NCBI GenBank assembly: GCA_036023115.1
Contig: JAYKKT010000040.1
Location: 5,367,001 to 5,431,000 of the forward strand
Source: Brasenia schreberi
Taxonomy: Eukaryota > Streptophyta > Magnoliopsida > Nymphaeales > Cabombaceae
Direction: 5' to 3'
DNA length: 64,000 nucleotides
Part shown: piece after piece, positions 11,662 through 26,600 of the stretch
Position numbering within the stretch: position 1 is the stretch's first letter
How the letters are laid out: each line of letters opens with the position of its first letter
Program-made: the position numbers and the translations under genes
Notes under the pieces: generated by a model
What the model was told of the DNA's origin: nothing
Database searches by the model: none
Seen by the model: the letters and a program-made list of their open reading frames with translations, nothing else

Positions 11662-14600
11662 TTAAGAGAAAGAGAACCTCGAGAATAGCGATCGCGGTCC
11701 AGATGCGGTGGAATCAACAGCGGCAGCAGCAGTACTGAATGGGACATCTGCTGAACTGTAGGTCGCTCGGCATTTCTTTGTCTACGATTAAGATTTTAAC
11801 TAGAGAGTAGGTCCCCAAGAAATCGAGAGGCAGATAAAAAAAGGAGAGAGAGAGAGAGAGAGTCACCTCCTCGGGGCTAAACTGCAGTAAAGTTGCTATT
11901 ACAGGAAGCAATGCCTCAACTTCTCCTGCAAACAGTAATGGAATCGAGCTCTTGAAGTTGTTGCATGGGAGGCAACTCAACTGGACACAGTTCGTATTCA
12001 AATGTACCTGTTTCAAGTAGCTTTAGTATCACATTTTTTAGATATGTCATATCTACCCCATCACGCTTTTGCATCCTTTCCATGTTTCGGAGCTCATCCT
12101 TCAGCATTGCTTCCTATATACAATACTTGAAGAGTTTATCGTCAAATATAGCAACACCATTGCACATTTTTCACCTCAACCTGTACTCAAGAATGCAGCC
12201 TCTGTGTGTGTGTCTTTGTGTCATTTATTCGTGGGTAGGGGTCATTATGTGCAATAAAGAATGAATTAGAAGAACATCCAAAACAAAAGAATAGCTGTCT
12301 GAATGTATACCTGCTGACCGTGAAGTCGATTTTCACGTTCCAGTTCTTCAATTTCTTCCTGACAAAATTGAATGTTGGAAACTTGACAGCAAGTCCACTT
12401 TACCAAAAGAAAGCATCAAGGCTACTTACTTGAAGTGCCAATATATGACGCTGTGATTGTGAAAGTTGTTCCTCTCTTTGAGCTTGCTGTCTAGCTAATA
12501 ACTGAGTTTGAAGTCACAGCACACAAGAAGTCAATAAAATGCTGCACATTTTCAAGAACCTCGAATATAAACAAGAAAAAAAGGAACTGTTCAGCAAAGA
12601 TAAAGAATCAAATGTCTTATGCATAATCTTTTGAGGAGATTCTTAATATATGATACAGGCTGTGGAGGAGAGCACAAGAAGTTGGACAGGTGTTGAGCTA
12701 AAAGATCACCTGATTGCTCAAGAAAGAAAAAACGAACAAGGGTGAAACCTTATCAGGCTGCAAAATAGAACCAGCAAATGCAGCCGTACCAGGATGAATG
12801 AACTTAAAATTTTAAAGTGACAGGGGCTCCTAGGGCAAACAGTCAGCCCTGCCAAATGACACAGTATGTCACTTCATGGCGTGCAACTGCCTAGATAGAA
12901 GCAAGAACCAGGAGTGCCACTGGATGGGCCTGGACTTCTGACGGTATTTTAGACCCCTCTCTCTCTGTATATTACCCTGAGAAGATGAAATTTTCTGGAA
13001 AAGCAGAGAGCACATTCAAGGGGTGAAGCTTCTTCCACTTTAAAGGGCCCACTGCAAGGGCTTAGACATGTAGGCATAAGGAAAGCAGGTAAAAGCAGGA
13101 GTTCAGTTGTGAGCTTTAGGTAGGAACTCTTTGGCTAAAAGAGAGGGCACTTCCCAATAATAAAAGTAGTCTTGTAGGAAGAGAATCATTAATGAAGGAC
13201 ACGTAAAAGTTGGAACTTTCCATATAATTCATATTAAAGTTTTGAAACAGTGTGACACTAAGGCTTTGAACATGAATACCTAATCTTATGTTTTCTTTTT
13301 TCTGATTTCTTGATTAAAAGTGGTGTTCCTCACAAGATGAACAAAATGCTCAATGCACTCAGGGGCGAACTCCTAAAACTTATCAGCAGAAAAACCAAGC
13401 TCGCCTAAAAGATAGCAATCAGCTGCCATATGTAAATTAGAGATGATCAAACTTGTACCATGGAAGGCGGTATATAAGTTCTCCAGAAATATAGGTTTTT
13501 ATTTGCATGATAGAACAGAAATATAAAGGAATGTTGGCACAATCTACTTCCATAAGACACCAAAAAGAATGAGGTAAACAAAATGTAGAAGCTTAGGTGA
13601 AAATTCTTCACTTCATCAACCACCTAGGTGACTTACATGGTGGGAGTATTCTTTTATTCTATCAATTAACATAAATATGAGTTAGAAAGTCACAACCAAA
13701 AGCAACTAAACACCTCTGGGTGACTTACCAGAATCTGCTGCTCTGCTGTAGTGACGACAGATATTTGGCTTTCCTGCTTCAGAAGGTCTAGAAATCACCC
13801 ATTAAATAATAACACGGTAAAAAACACAAAGCATATGAATAGGTTGTTTAGCACATTCTAAAGGACTGGTATTGGTAACAATTGTGCATTTTCATGAGAC
13901 TGACCTGCATGCTGTGTGCCATTGACAGTCTGGACAAAAGGAAATCAACATAAAAAAAAGTGAACATGAACAAAAGGAAAGGTGATAAAGAAGTATACAG
14001 TCAACATGGCATCATGTACTAGAGGCACCACAAAAAATCACAATCAAATGAGGCTAGAAAAGGCCATTAGCTGAAGCAAGAAACATTAATAAGCATCATT
14101 TTAATGACACTATAGGAGAAGATATGCAGAAAAGATTATTAAAATTAGCGAAACTATTTAAACTTTGAGCATAATGACCATTCCTATCCTATGTGGTCTT
14201 TTCAACACTAGTGCATCAGATCTCATTACAAACCAGAAGTTAAGCATGCCCAGGGGGGTGGGATAGTGACCCCCTAGGAAGTCCTCGTGTTTCACCCTAT
14301 AGCCAAACCCACCCAGTGTTGGGAAAAGGATTGGTTAAGGTCCAGGTTAAGGTATACGATGACTAATTGAAGTTAAAGCCAGTGTAATTATATATTCAAT
14401 TATATAATGACTATATCTAAATAAAAGGAAGCACTCCCAAACACCATATGTATGAAGCTATTTGGGAACAGAACTAGAAACTTCTAACGTTTTTGGTCAG
14501 CTAAGCAGAACCACAAGGCCTGCCAATTCACTCTCTTAAGGACTGGATCCTGCAGAAAGCCTTCGGTAGGACATGGAGCGATGACACCATCCATGGAGCC

Positions 14601-17600
14601 TTACAACACTATGCGAGCCATGAGTGACAACTCTTCTGCTATGGAGCCTAAGTGGTAGAAGGGAAGCAACCCTGTACACTTCCTTAGAACCGGACACTGC
14701 TGAAAGAATACACCGGTTAGTCCTCAACAGAAATGATATGCCACCTCATGCAGGTGAGTGCGTCCTACTAATGTTGGATCCATGCAAGAAAAATATCCAC
14801 CCACAAAGAATTTGTCAATTAACAAAAAAATAGCATATGTGGGTAGAGAATGATAAAAACAGAAAAGAGAATAATAATGTGCCAGATGAAACTGGATGTA
14901 CAAGCAGAAAACAAATCGCACCAGCTTTCTTGACTGCAGTGACCTCTCTAGATTATTCTTTTCATCAAATAGTTTAGCTATCTCCTTATCTTTCATCTCA
15001 ACCATCTTATCAGCAATATCACGAAAAGAATCATGCTCTTCCTACAGCCATGAACAAGGTAGTTATTGGAACATGTCGAAAGAAAATGGAAGCATTATAA
15101 TTTAGAAGCTTAATTGGTTGAGTGAAATTATGTATGCCTTCAATTGTTTATATTGTAGTTTGAGGCTCTCTAGCTCTTTTTGTAGGCCCTGTTCAGATAC
15201 TTCATTTGCTTGTGCTTCCAGTTCCCTGCATTTTACTTCAAATTGCCAAGCACAAAGTGAGTAAATGAATTTTTCCAGCATACTGATGAGAGCCAGATAA
15301 AGAAATAATCCATGTCAATGCTTACTTCTCCAAGTGTGCTCCACATTTTCAAGTTTTTTCTCCCATGATTCTCTCTCAGAGACATAAAGAGAATTAAGAT
15401 TTGCTTCAACGTCAATTATTCTTTTCTCAGCAGCCCTAAGAGATGTGTCCCTAAAAAGAGTAAAAAATAAAAGACAATCATGTGGTGTACAACAAAATAT
15501 TTGCTCGGAAAACATGGCAACCTACAGTTGAAATATTGAAAAAGAATTGCCACAGTGAACGGAAATTTAATTTGATAACGGAGAAGTAGGAAAAGCCTTC
15601 CATCTGCACAACAAGAGAGAAAGTGACAACAGTAACTCAAGATCACCAAACTCACCCTATGGCCATCTCCCCAATATTTTGAAGTTACATAATTGTTTAA
15701 ATCTGTATCGTACGATACAATGCGATACTATCGTATTGTGGGATTCTACGATATGATATACCATAATGTTTCGTATAAGATACATTATTGTTCTGTATTG
15801 TGTGATATATGATGTATCGTATGATATAATGCGTATCGCCCGTATCGTATGAACGATATGCCCTAAACCTTTATGAAAGGCTTGCTGGCCAAGCATATTC
15901 CCGCACTTATGCGAAGTTTTTGGCTTACGTCTGCATTTTTCAGTTGCTCAAAGAAGACTTCCAACTAGGGTGATGCATCTCCAACGGTTTTCAAGGGTCT
16001 CAAATGCCACCATCACTCCGACAATGATGACACCAACAATACGGTGGTTGTGGTATAACTTTTTTTCGATTTTTCTCTATGTATTTGGTATTTTCTTATG
16101 TTATTTTTTTTTTAATGACAATATATGAAGTGCATGAATATCTTTTCATTGTATTTGTGAAGTGGGAGACACTCTATTAGTCTATTTGAGTGTTTTAGTG
16201 GTTTATGAAGTGAAGATTAGAGATTTATAAAGTACTTTTATTTTTAAGTTTATTAAGATTGATGTGTTAAATTAAGATGGCAGAAAGGGGTATTAGGGAC
16301 TCCCAATATCGGTCCGATGATCTGGCATGATAGTGGGGTATGTAATTTGTGAAAAGGTGATTAGTAGTGGAATTTCTCGTTTGAAACGTTACCTAACAGA
16401 TAGCATAGACTGGGAAAGAGGTTGCTCCTTGTACGAGCAAAGTTAGAAGAGTGTCAAAAACCATTGAGTATAGTTAAGAAGAGGCAAGAAAAAGAAGATG
16501 CAGAGATGTTTGAGGAAGAGTATATTGGACTTGGTGGTGGTGGTATTGTTGAATAGGTTGGAAGTGGTAGAAGAGGAAGGGTTAGAGGAAGATCTTATTC
16601 TTGCATACAGTCATTTTTTTCTTCTAGTAGCACACCTGTGCTCAACCAGAAATTTGTGTTGTTATGGCTTTAGAGTAATTACATGAGCAAGTAGACCTTG
16701 TAGTAGGAAGATGGTTTGATGATGCATGTATTCCATTTAATGCAATAAATTTAACATTGGTCTATGGTATAAGATGACTTCTTATCAAATGTTGAGAGAC
16801 AAACCATTGGATAGCATTGTCCTTGAAGTCTAAGAGTATTGTTCGACTTTGAGAGAGTCATATAAAGAGATGGGATGCACTATTATGACATATGGATGGA
16901 CAGATAGGCGAGAAAGGACTTTGTTAAACTTTCTTGTCTATTATCCTAGAGGACTTTGTTTTTTATATCACCAGATATGTTAGAGGAGCATACTACATAG
17001 GTTCTAAGGCAAGAATTTGATAATGTGACATTGGAGGTTGTGCTTGAAAATATAGTTAAATTAATTACAGATAATGCAACTAACTATAAAGCAATTACAA
17101 AGGAGTTAGCTAATACTTATGAGACTTTTTATTGGACACCATGTGCAACACATTGTCTATATCTCATCTTTGAGGATATTGGAGAGGTGAATGAGGTAAA
17201 GGCAGCAATTGAGTGTTGTCAAGATATCACAAAATTTATTTATAACTATATTTTTGTATTATGTATGGTGAGGAGATATAAGGATGGTGCAAAATTTCTT
17301 TATACAACTAATTTTTTATCAGTACAGAGCATTGTTAAACAAAAGCAAGTCTTGAAAAGAATGTTTTTCTCATATGAGTGACAGTGGTTTGCACAGTTGA
17401 CTCAAAATAGAATGAATGGAAAAATGTGAGATTTTAGAGACCGTCTTTAAGAGTATATTTTGAAACTCTTGTTTTACACTATTAAGGATCACATATCCTT
17501 TAGTCAAAGTTTTGACATTGGCTAACAATGAGGTGAAGAGATTTATAGGTTATCTTAATGAAGGCATGAATAGGGTTAAAAAAGATATTAAAAGCAATTT

Positions 17601-20600
17601 TAATGAAAAAAAGAGAGATTATGTGTCAATGTGGATGATTATCGATAATAGATGGAATAAACAATTGCATCAGCCTATTCATTCAACAGCTTACTACCTA
17701 AATCCAGCATTTAGCTATTTTGCAAACTTTAAAAGGGATAGTGAAGTTAAGCAAGGTATCATTGATTGCATAGACAGATTGGTCCCTGATAACAGTAGAG
17801 CATATGTTATACATCGAGAGATGGAGATTTATGATAATATTCTTCACTTGTTGGGTTTGCATGTAGCCAATTGCAACCGTACTAGTATGCACTCACATAA
17901 ATATATGAATTATGTATCTTTTAAGTTTCTTAAATCTTATATTTATTGTGGAATAAATCTTTATATTTGTCTTTTTCTATTAGATATTTGGTGGAATAGG
18001 TTTGGAAGTGATTCTCAAACTTGAGAGATTTTGCAATAAGAGTTTTGAGTCAAACATTTAATACAATTGGTTGTAAAAGGAATTGGAGTGTCTTTAAACA
18101 TATCGACACAAAAAAGCACAATAGGTTGAAACATAAGCGACTCAATGACCAAGTTTTCATCTATTATTAGTCAGTGTTATCCGTATCACACCGTATCGTG
18201 GCCCACGATACATATCATATTGTGGGCACGATATGATACGGTAACCTGTATCGTATGATACAGGTTATTGCGCCATATCGTACGATACGGTACATACAAG
18301 CGATATGGCAAAAAAAAATTCAAAATTTTTTTTGCGGTCTTGTGGCCTCTGTTCGCCTCTCTTCACTTCTCCCTAAGAATCCTCCAGTATGCTCATTTGG
18401 GATTGCAAGTTGCGTGTGTGTAACATGTAAATTTAAGTTAGTTTATAAGAATTTTATTAAATAAGAATAATTTATGAATAAATAACAATTGTGACAATCA
18501 TTTCCCTTTCTGTTGCTAACTTTTAGGTATATTTCTGCTACCAGTTTCTAATTACATGAAATCGCAAACAATAAAAAACAATTTGGTTGCCTCAGTTCAT
18601 TGAGTGGGCATTTCAAAGCTTCACTATTTTAGGGTTCACCTTACACGACTTCCATTGAGTTGAACATGACCAGCGTGTGTGAGGCTTAGCTTAGCCTGTG
18701 AAGTGAGATCAAAAGTAATCAGATGACCTTATTTTGACCCACAACATCCATCCATCATCCTTCTGTTTCAAACCACTTCAAGCATTAGTTAAAAAGCTAG
18801 TCTCGAGTAAGAGAAAAGAAGATATCATCAAGTAACAATATCACATCACTGGAGTGTCATAGACTCAATAATCAAAGAAATGGAGCTCATCATTTTGCTC
18901 ATATATGAAAATGAGCAAATGTGCCAACTACATATACAAAGATAGCAGTTTGTTAATTTTGATATATTAGAGGAGTGAATTATGGAAGATAATGAAGAAA
19001 ATACACTCCTAACCGAAGAAGACATTGTATGGATTAATTTGAAAGAAGCGCAACATCATCAAGGAGGAAGATTTTTATTTTGAAGCAGAAGGTGGTGAAA
19101 ATCTTCAGCAAGGAGAAAATAAAGATTATTTAGTTGATGATCGTGATTATAATATGTAAATGTAAATGTATTTCATTTTTTGCTTCAAAATATGTAATTT
19201 TTTTTAATTGTTCAATGGTGAATGATCCATATGTACTAAACTTTGCATTATATGAATTCTTTGCAATTATCATGTTTTTGCTAATTTTTTCTGATATTTT
19301 TCTTTTTTCTTTTTTAGATTTTTACTAATTTTTTAATATTAAAGTACGATATGATACGCCCGTATCGTGGACCAAAATGATACACGATTCGATACGCATC
19401 GAACAACACTAGGATTAGTTACTAATTAAGTATTCAATTCAATATTTTAGTTTATTTAATTGTTAAGGTTATTCTTTAACTTTTCAAATTTATTAATTGT
19501 TAATGTTATTTACTTTTGATTCTTGCAAGCAATTAAAAAAGTTAAATAGGGAGAACCAATTTAATCCAATAAAGGATTACAATTTTCAATATGTAATTCA
19601 TTTTTTCAAATATAAAAGTTGTAATTTTGCTAAGGATGTACTACTTAAATGCTTTATACATTGAAAATTGAATGGTGATTGATGAATATTTATTCAACTT
19701 ATGAATTATATGAATTGTTTAGAATTATCATGATTTTTCCTGAATTTTTATAATTGTTTTCAATTTTTTCAATTTTTTAGTATTAAAAAATAATACGGTG
19801 CAATACAATACGAACAACACTGGTTTAAATTGACACGTTGCATTCTTTTATCAGTGTAGAGGAGACAAAATCCTTTAATTGAAACTCCTAAGCACCACAT
19901 GAGCAATACAAGGCTGACATTTACCACCGTAGCTAACTCCTCCGCTAACAATGTTCTTTACGTGCAAGTTATTTTGCCCATTCCGACTAATGCTAACTGA
20001 CAATCAGCAGTGGAACATATGCATCCTTTTTCAGGGGCATTCAAATAGGTCTTTTATACAAAAACTTGTCAGGGTAGAGGTAAAAGAGCCACAGAAAAAT
20101 AAGCATCTTACTGGTTGAAGCATTGGTGTTTTTCAGAGAGAAAAAGCTTATGAGCTTAACTCATTTAATGACAAATATCAACATCTCTTATATTCTTTAG
20201 TAATTCTATACAAAAACTCAGAACTAAAATATTTGGGGATGCCAGGAAAGTTATTTATTAGTCCATTACATAAAAGACAAACGGATTTCTATCAGCCAAA
20301 GGAAGGCTGGTTGAGCTTCTGCATTTACTAGTGCGTGTTGTTTGACCTATTTTGCTCCATCATTCAAAAAAAAGATGAAAATATTGAACCAACTTGTCTC
20401 GACTCTTAGCATATTTTCTAGAAACTCTTTTACTTCCTCTTCTATATGCAAAGGTCCTACCTTACCTTACCTTAAGCCTTTTCCCACACTAGGTGGGGTC
20501 AGCTAGAGGGTGTAACATAAGGACTTCCTAGGAGGACACCCATCCTAGTAATATTCTCACCAAGCTTAACTTCGGAGTTCAGATGAGATCTGGTGTATTC

Positions 20601-23600
20601 ATGCTTAAAAAGTCACACCCCTTAAGACGCAACAAGGTTTCCCACTGGCCAAAGGTAAACAGCTTAATCTATCTATGCTTCTACGAATGGGGGGGAAATC
20701 GTGTATAACCACTTAGGCATAACTGAATACAATAAGTAAAGGAGTAACTTACATTGAATGAAAATTGGAAATAAAATCAATAAAACATCATAATTCTATT
20801 TATGGATGCAATCCACAATAAATTGACCAAAATGTCCCTATAGCATAAGTTTATGCAAGAATGAGTCAAGCATGTGGAGTTCACATGGCATTAACACAGA
20901 CGTAAATATTAGTGAGACATCCGTTGTATAAGTTACACGAAAGAAAGTTTGTTCATTGCCTGAAAGAATTTCCCATAAAGCTAGCAGAGAGTAGAAAGAT
21001 GCAGAATAAAGCAAACCAAATTACACAGATGAAGTTATGATCAACAAAAACCAACTGTTATAAATACAGTTCAATTCAAAATGCTTATCATAGTGATGCA
21101 CGGAATTTGAGGCAAAACTCAAGATAATTACACCAAGCAATCTTTAAGGCGAGAGTTAACATGTCAAGGGAAATTTAACCACAAGTCAGTGCAGTGGAAT
21201 GCTACAATTTGACATCAGCAGTCACGCATGGTCCTCTTACAAGTTACATCCGTATCGTATATACCTTTCCCCAATTTCTTTGTCATGGTTAATTTGAAAA
21301 TCACTGAGAGCTTGCACAGCATGATCCCTTTCCATTGTTGCCAGATTAAGTTCTCTCTCCGCTTCCTAACATGCACAACAGATAAGAAAACCATAAAATA
21401 AAATAAACTACAGTTCGTCCACAGAAGGACTCTTTCTCTCATATAATGTTAAATGCAATGCCAGGAAAAACACAAACGGTTACATACTTATGTGCATGTT
21501 TGTGCATGTTCCCGTGCACTAATAGTGTAATCTTGAGTTCAATGTATTACACAAAAAACCACGCACATATAAACCTTTGAGCCATAAAAGGGAGTGTTAT
21601 ACCTTGACTGCTGCCTCCAGGGCTTGAATTAGGTCTGTCTCCTTCGCTGCAGATAGCTCTGTGTCCTTTTTCTGAAGAAGAGCATGTGCGCGGACCTTGT
21701 ACGAAGAAAATTCTTTCTCTAAGCTGCTCGCCTGGGATAAGACACAAAAGTCAAAAGTAATAGAAATGAAGACAAGCTTTTCACATATAAAAGAATATCT
21801 TTGCAACTAAACATAAGTAGGTCAAAAATACAACTCTATGGTCCCTTATGGATAAAATCAAGATTCACAGATCTAGTTTTAATTTATGTAGACGACAACC
21901 TTTAGATTAATAAACAGATAACATTCTGGAAAAGGCCACATCTAGGGAAGCGAGAAGCACGAGATTTTACTACATATTGCTATTAAAAAGGCCGCACGTG
22001 ATGATCAAATAGGATATAAGATTGCTGTTGAATATTGTGGCCCATGAACCCAAAAACATTTCATCAACCACCTTCAGACTGTTTCCAGTCATTACAATTT
22101 CTTCTCAAATCACATTATCTCAAAAGAAAGGATGATATGCTCAAATTAAAGTTACCCTAAGATTTCTATGCTCAGATCCCAAGAGGTTTTTTTTAGGTTC
22201 CTTATCCAAGGGAAAAAGGATCTGATCATATCTACCAATCACATGACAGCTTACAGTATACATGCTGAGAAGAATTAAAAACAGAATCGACCTGGCAGTG
22301 TGATGCAAAACACCATTCATCAGAAAACACTGCAGTAAACAGGGAATAGGAACACACCATGTTTATGTTGTAAAAAATGGTAGGACTACGTATGCAGAGG
22401 ATTGTGCAAGACAACCAAATTTCCCTTGCAACTGAAATCAGCTAGAGGTCATTGTCTTCATCATTCAAAATATTAAGGAAATTCGATTCTCATTCAGCCA
22501 GTGAATGGATTGGGAGAAAACATCTGCTTGCACTTCAAAATATAAGGTGAAGAGTGAACAACGTAGTACCTCATCTTTGGCAGCCAAGAGTTCAGCGTCT
22601 TTGGCATTTAACTGCAGATTTAGCACAGCCAGTCGTAACTCTAATTCGCCTGCCACAGTTGTTTATATAGCATATTAAAATTTGACATATTTACACCTCA
22701 AGGACAAGAAATTGAATAAATATATAAGATACATACTCCTAGTCTTCTCTGATTCAATCTGGGAGTGCAAATAGGCACTCTCCAATTCCTCGAGTTTTGC
22801 TTTGAGTGCTTGAATAGAAGCTTCCCAGTTTAATCTTTCTTTCTCCTGAACATATCCATAGACAATTCTTTCATAAAGAGAACTGAAATACAAAAGTTTG
22901 ACCAGTAAAACATGAACCAGCAAGGATAAAGGATGCATCATACAGACAAAAAAGAATCCTCATTACAATAACCAACTATGAGAATTGTTGGATCATAGAT
23001 TCTTCAAGCAAGTGAAGTGACTAATGAAAAAAGAAAACGCTCATAGATTGTTAAGCTGACATTAAATCAGCAATACATCTTTTTGATTTTCTAGTGGTTA
23101 GACACTTGAAACCAATAGTTAATCAAATGATTCAATCATTTGACGATCCATTTGCAAGACACCAGATGAACCAGATTCTAAAGAGATGCTCATAGATGTT
23201 GAAAACAAAAGGCAATATAGGAAATTTATGCTAATGGGTGTTAAGGAAGATCAACATCAAAGTGTGAGTAAAGAGAAAAGGAAAAGTTTGACTAATGATT
23301 GTTCAGTGAAGCAGAAAACTTGAAAAGATAGTTCAAATCACAGGGCTTTGCCTGTGTTCTCATTTCTGCCAAAATAGTGATACAAATGCCAGATAAATAC
23401 GAATGCAACTGTGGGGCATGATGCAAGATAGATAGGTACATACATACAATAAAAACAAACACAGATGTATGTCTGTGTATGTGTGAATGTTTGTATGTAG
23501 TCTGCAACTCTGCACATACAAGCAGCAATTTCAAATGGCCAAGCTCATCTCTGACCATGCTGAATTACAGGGTACCAAGGGCTTTTTCTCTTGGAACATG

Positions 23601-26600
23601 AGAAGACTCTTTTCTGTAACTTAGTTCTCTGCTTTATTTTCATCTTGACTGCTCATTGTTCTTTCTTTCATTATTGCTAAACTTAAAGCACATTTGTATT
23701 CAAAAGAAAGAAATATACCCAACTCAACCATTGTAATTCAAGCTCAACAAGATACCTTGGTAAAAAGTAGTTTGTAATTTTGTGTAATAAATGAAAGTCA
23801 ATTAGTCTTTTTTGAAAATGTAATATTCAAGGAAAAAATTGAAGTACAAGGTAGAACGTGCTCTTGAACATACATGTTCATTTTTCAGATGAAGAATTTC
23901 TCCTTTTGTAGCGTCCAATGCTGCCCCTAGTCTAGCAGCTTCACCACTTGAGGATGCATCCAACTCAGCAATTTGTGACTCCTTTTCAGCAAGTATTGTC
24001 TGCCAAGAATGTAATCAAACCAGATTGAGAGATCGCATGCTGGATACTTTGCAAGCACTAGAATACTTCAACTCTCAGAAGCAATACAAGCAGCATGGAA
24101 AACCTAGAGGTCGCAGTAAACAACCTTCCTATATAAACAGGCAGTGAAAGATGAAACAAGAAAAAATGCACGGCATGTAGGGATAATGTTGATATGTGCA
24201 TTGAGTAAATCACTAATACAAAAGTTATCAACTTTCTAAGTCAATCTAAGACTTCATTACCCCAAAACGGCCAGCAAAATTCTAAGTTACGTGACACTAC
24301 GGCAGAGATGATTAAATGGGAGGTGTCTTTTGGTGGTCTAGATTTCACGACCCTATGACTGATCATTTTCACTGTAAATTACGAGCTCCAGTATAAAGTC
24401 TTACAACAACAACAACTAAGCCTTTTCCCATACTAGACGGGGCGGCTACATGGATTCTTTGTTTCCACAGAGCCCTATCATGTGCCATGTTAGCAGTTAA
24501 CTCACAATAAGCTAGATCATTCTTTATTGTTTCTAGTATAAAGTCTTACATGATCAAAAATCATAAACCCATATAAATTCAAATACAAGTTTTATGGATT
24601 TTGATTGATGTGTACAGCTAAAATTTCCATAACAGTACAATGTTCATAATAACAAGAGGATTACAGTAACACAGTAGGAGAGAGTGTCATGCATCTAACA
24701 ATCTAAGTGCAGTGAAATGGGAACCTTCTCTGTTTGACACATAGAGAAGTCTGGCCCATAAAGGATGGACCTGATGTTCCCTTTAAAATGTGCAGCCTGG
24801 CATCAAGCAGAAGGCTTTCAGGACTTGCTTCGGAACAGTGACCCAAATCTGACAGTTTTTTTTATGGCGAGACCTGTCATCAAATGAAAGTCCTTTTCTG
24901 CAACCGCTTTTGAACAGAAATAGCCTACCAAAAATGTGACGAGTGGGGAACACCCCCCCACCCTCCAACCATTTCCGACTATAGGACCAAAAGAAGTAAC
25001 AATTTGTGAGATTGACTTCCAAGTTGTCTACTCAAGATTAATCTTCAAGAAGTAAAATAGAAACCAAAGACAGGAATAAACTGCACTGAACAGAAAGACC
25101 CCAAGTCAGAGAAACAAATACGAGTTCCAAAGTTTTGGAACTACCAGATTGTTGGCAATAGATCCATGGAGCTTTAAGAACCAGTCCAAATTTGAAGTTG
25201 AACTTGTGATTATGCAAGATAGTGAGATTCATGGAAAAGATGGTCAATATGCAAGATAATGAGACATGGAAAAGATGGTCTAGTGAGACATGGAAACAAA
25301 TCCAGTCTTGTAGTAAACAGTAATAAGACATGGAAAAGATGGTCAATATGCAACATAGTGAGATTCATGCTGTGTATCAGCAGCTGGCAAGTTGAAGTTG
25401 TGATCATACCCAAGAAAGCACTTGGCTGAAATGCTCTCCAAGGGTATATACAGTGCCCTTTTCAGAAAGAGTTGATTAATTATTACAAAAGAATAGAATG
25501 TCCTTGGTAATATAAACAATCATAAAAGTAGCAAATGGCATGATTCACTTCTAGAAGCCAACTCTTGTTTGCTTATCTGATTTCCGCTAGATTTTCATAG
25601 ATAAAGTAAATCAGAACTCACCTGTAATGATGAAATAGTCTCTGCAGCTTTAGTTCTATCAGCAAGAGCATCAGCAAGTTGAGATTCTAAGCTTCCTATA
25701 TGCTAGATGAACAAAAAAGTAGTAAAAAACTTGATCAAATTTTATAGGTCACAATTGATTTATCAATAACAAAGTTGGATGACAAGGGATCATCCACCAA
25801 GGAGTAGAAAGCACAAGGGTACCACAATGAATTCCATACTGTATTTATATGGGGTCTATCATCAACAAAAAGTGTCCAGGAAGATGAACATAATCATCCT
25901 GTATGGAAATGCAAAGTCGAAAGATGGTGCTACCAAAAAGAGAAACTCTATGCCAGTGAAATTGTGCAGTCACCTTTTGGTTCTTTGAAGTAAGCTCTGC
26001 AATTGCAGCTTGATGCTTTTCATCCATTGATTGCAATAAACCTTGCATGTCATGCAACATCTGTGAGAAGATTGAAACAAAATCACCACCACCATTACAT
26101 ACAGATTTTAAGAATAACATATATTATGGCCATGCATATATTACAAAAAGAAGTTTGTCTAAATTGAATCTTTAAGATGGACCAACTAAATGCAAAAAGT
26201 GAAGCCAAAACATCATTTGCACATATTGGATTCCAGTCATTACGTAAATTTGTTATAGATGCAACATGAGCCTCCAATGCAGTGGATATCCAGAAATTGT
26301 GTTCCCACTGACCTACACAGTAGTGAGTAGTGATAGCGCCCTAATACTTCAATCTTCATGACTAAGCACTTGTGGGTCCCCATACCAACTATCCAGTTAT
26401 CAGTATATAACCATCTGAAACTGAGAAAGGACCTCAATGTGCTCATGGCACCTTTCTGGTGGTCGTGTGTTCAGTAGTTAGTAAGACCAGAATCTATGTC
26501 CCAGATACATGAAAACAATCTGTATGAACCTTCATCCCTCTCTGTAGCAGATAAGAAAAGGCAATATGCATCAAAGTGCGTGCTACCTTTAGGTGGGATA

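Noticed and set aside
11714..11781. Last golgin exon starting at CTACAG|TTCAG
   Set aside because: That acceptor gives a frame with an early stop; the acceptor at 11781 keeps phase and ends in SLFSRFSFS, as expected for plant GRIP proteins.
16498..16686. 62-codon plus-strand frame inside the hAT region
   Set aside because: Wrong frame relative to the transposase text; probably chance.
20458..20632. A functional 5S rRNA gene
   Set aside because: Many substitutions in the 5S part, single dispersed copies rather than tandem units, and a retrotransposon-like tail.
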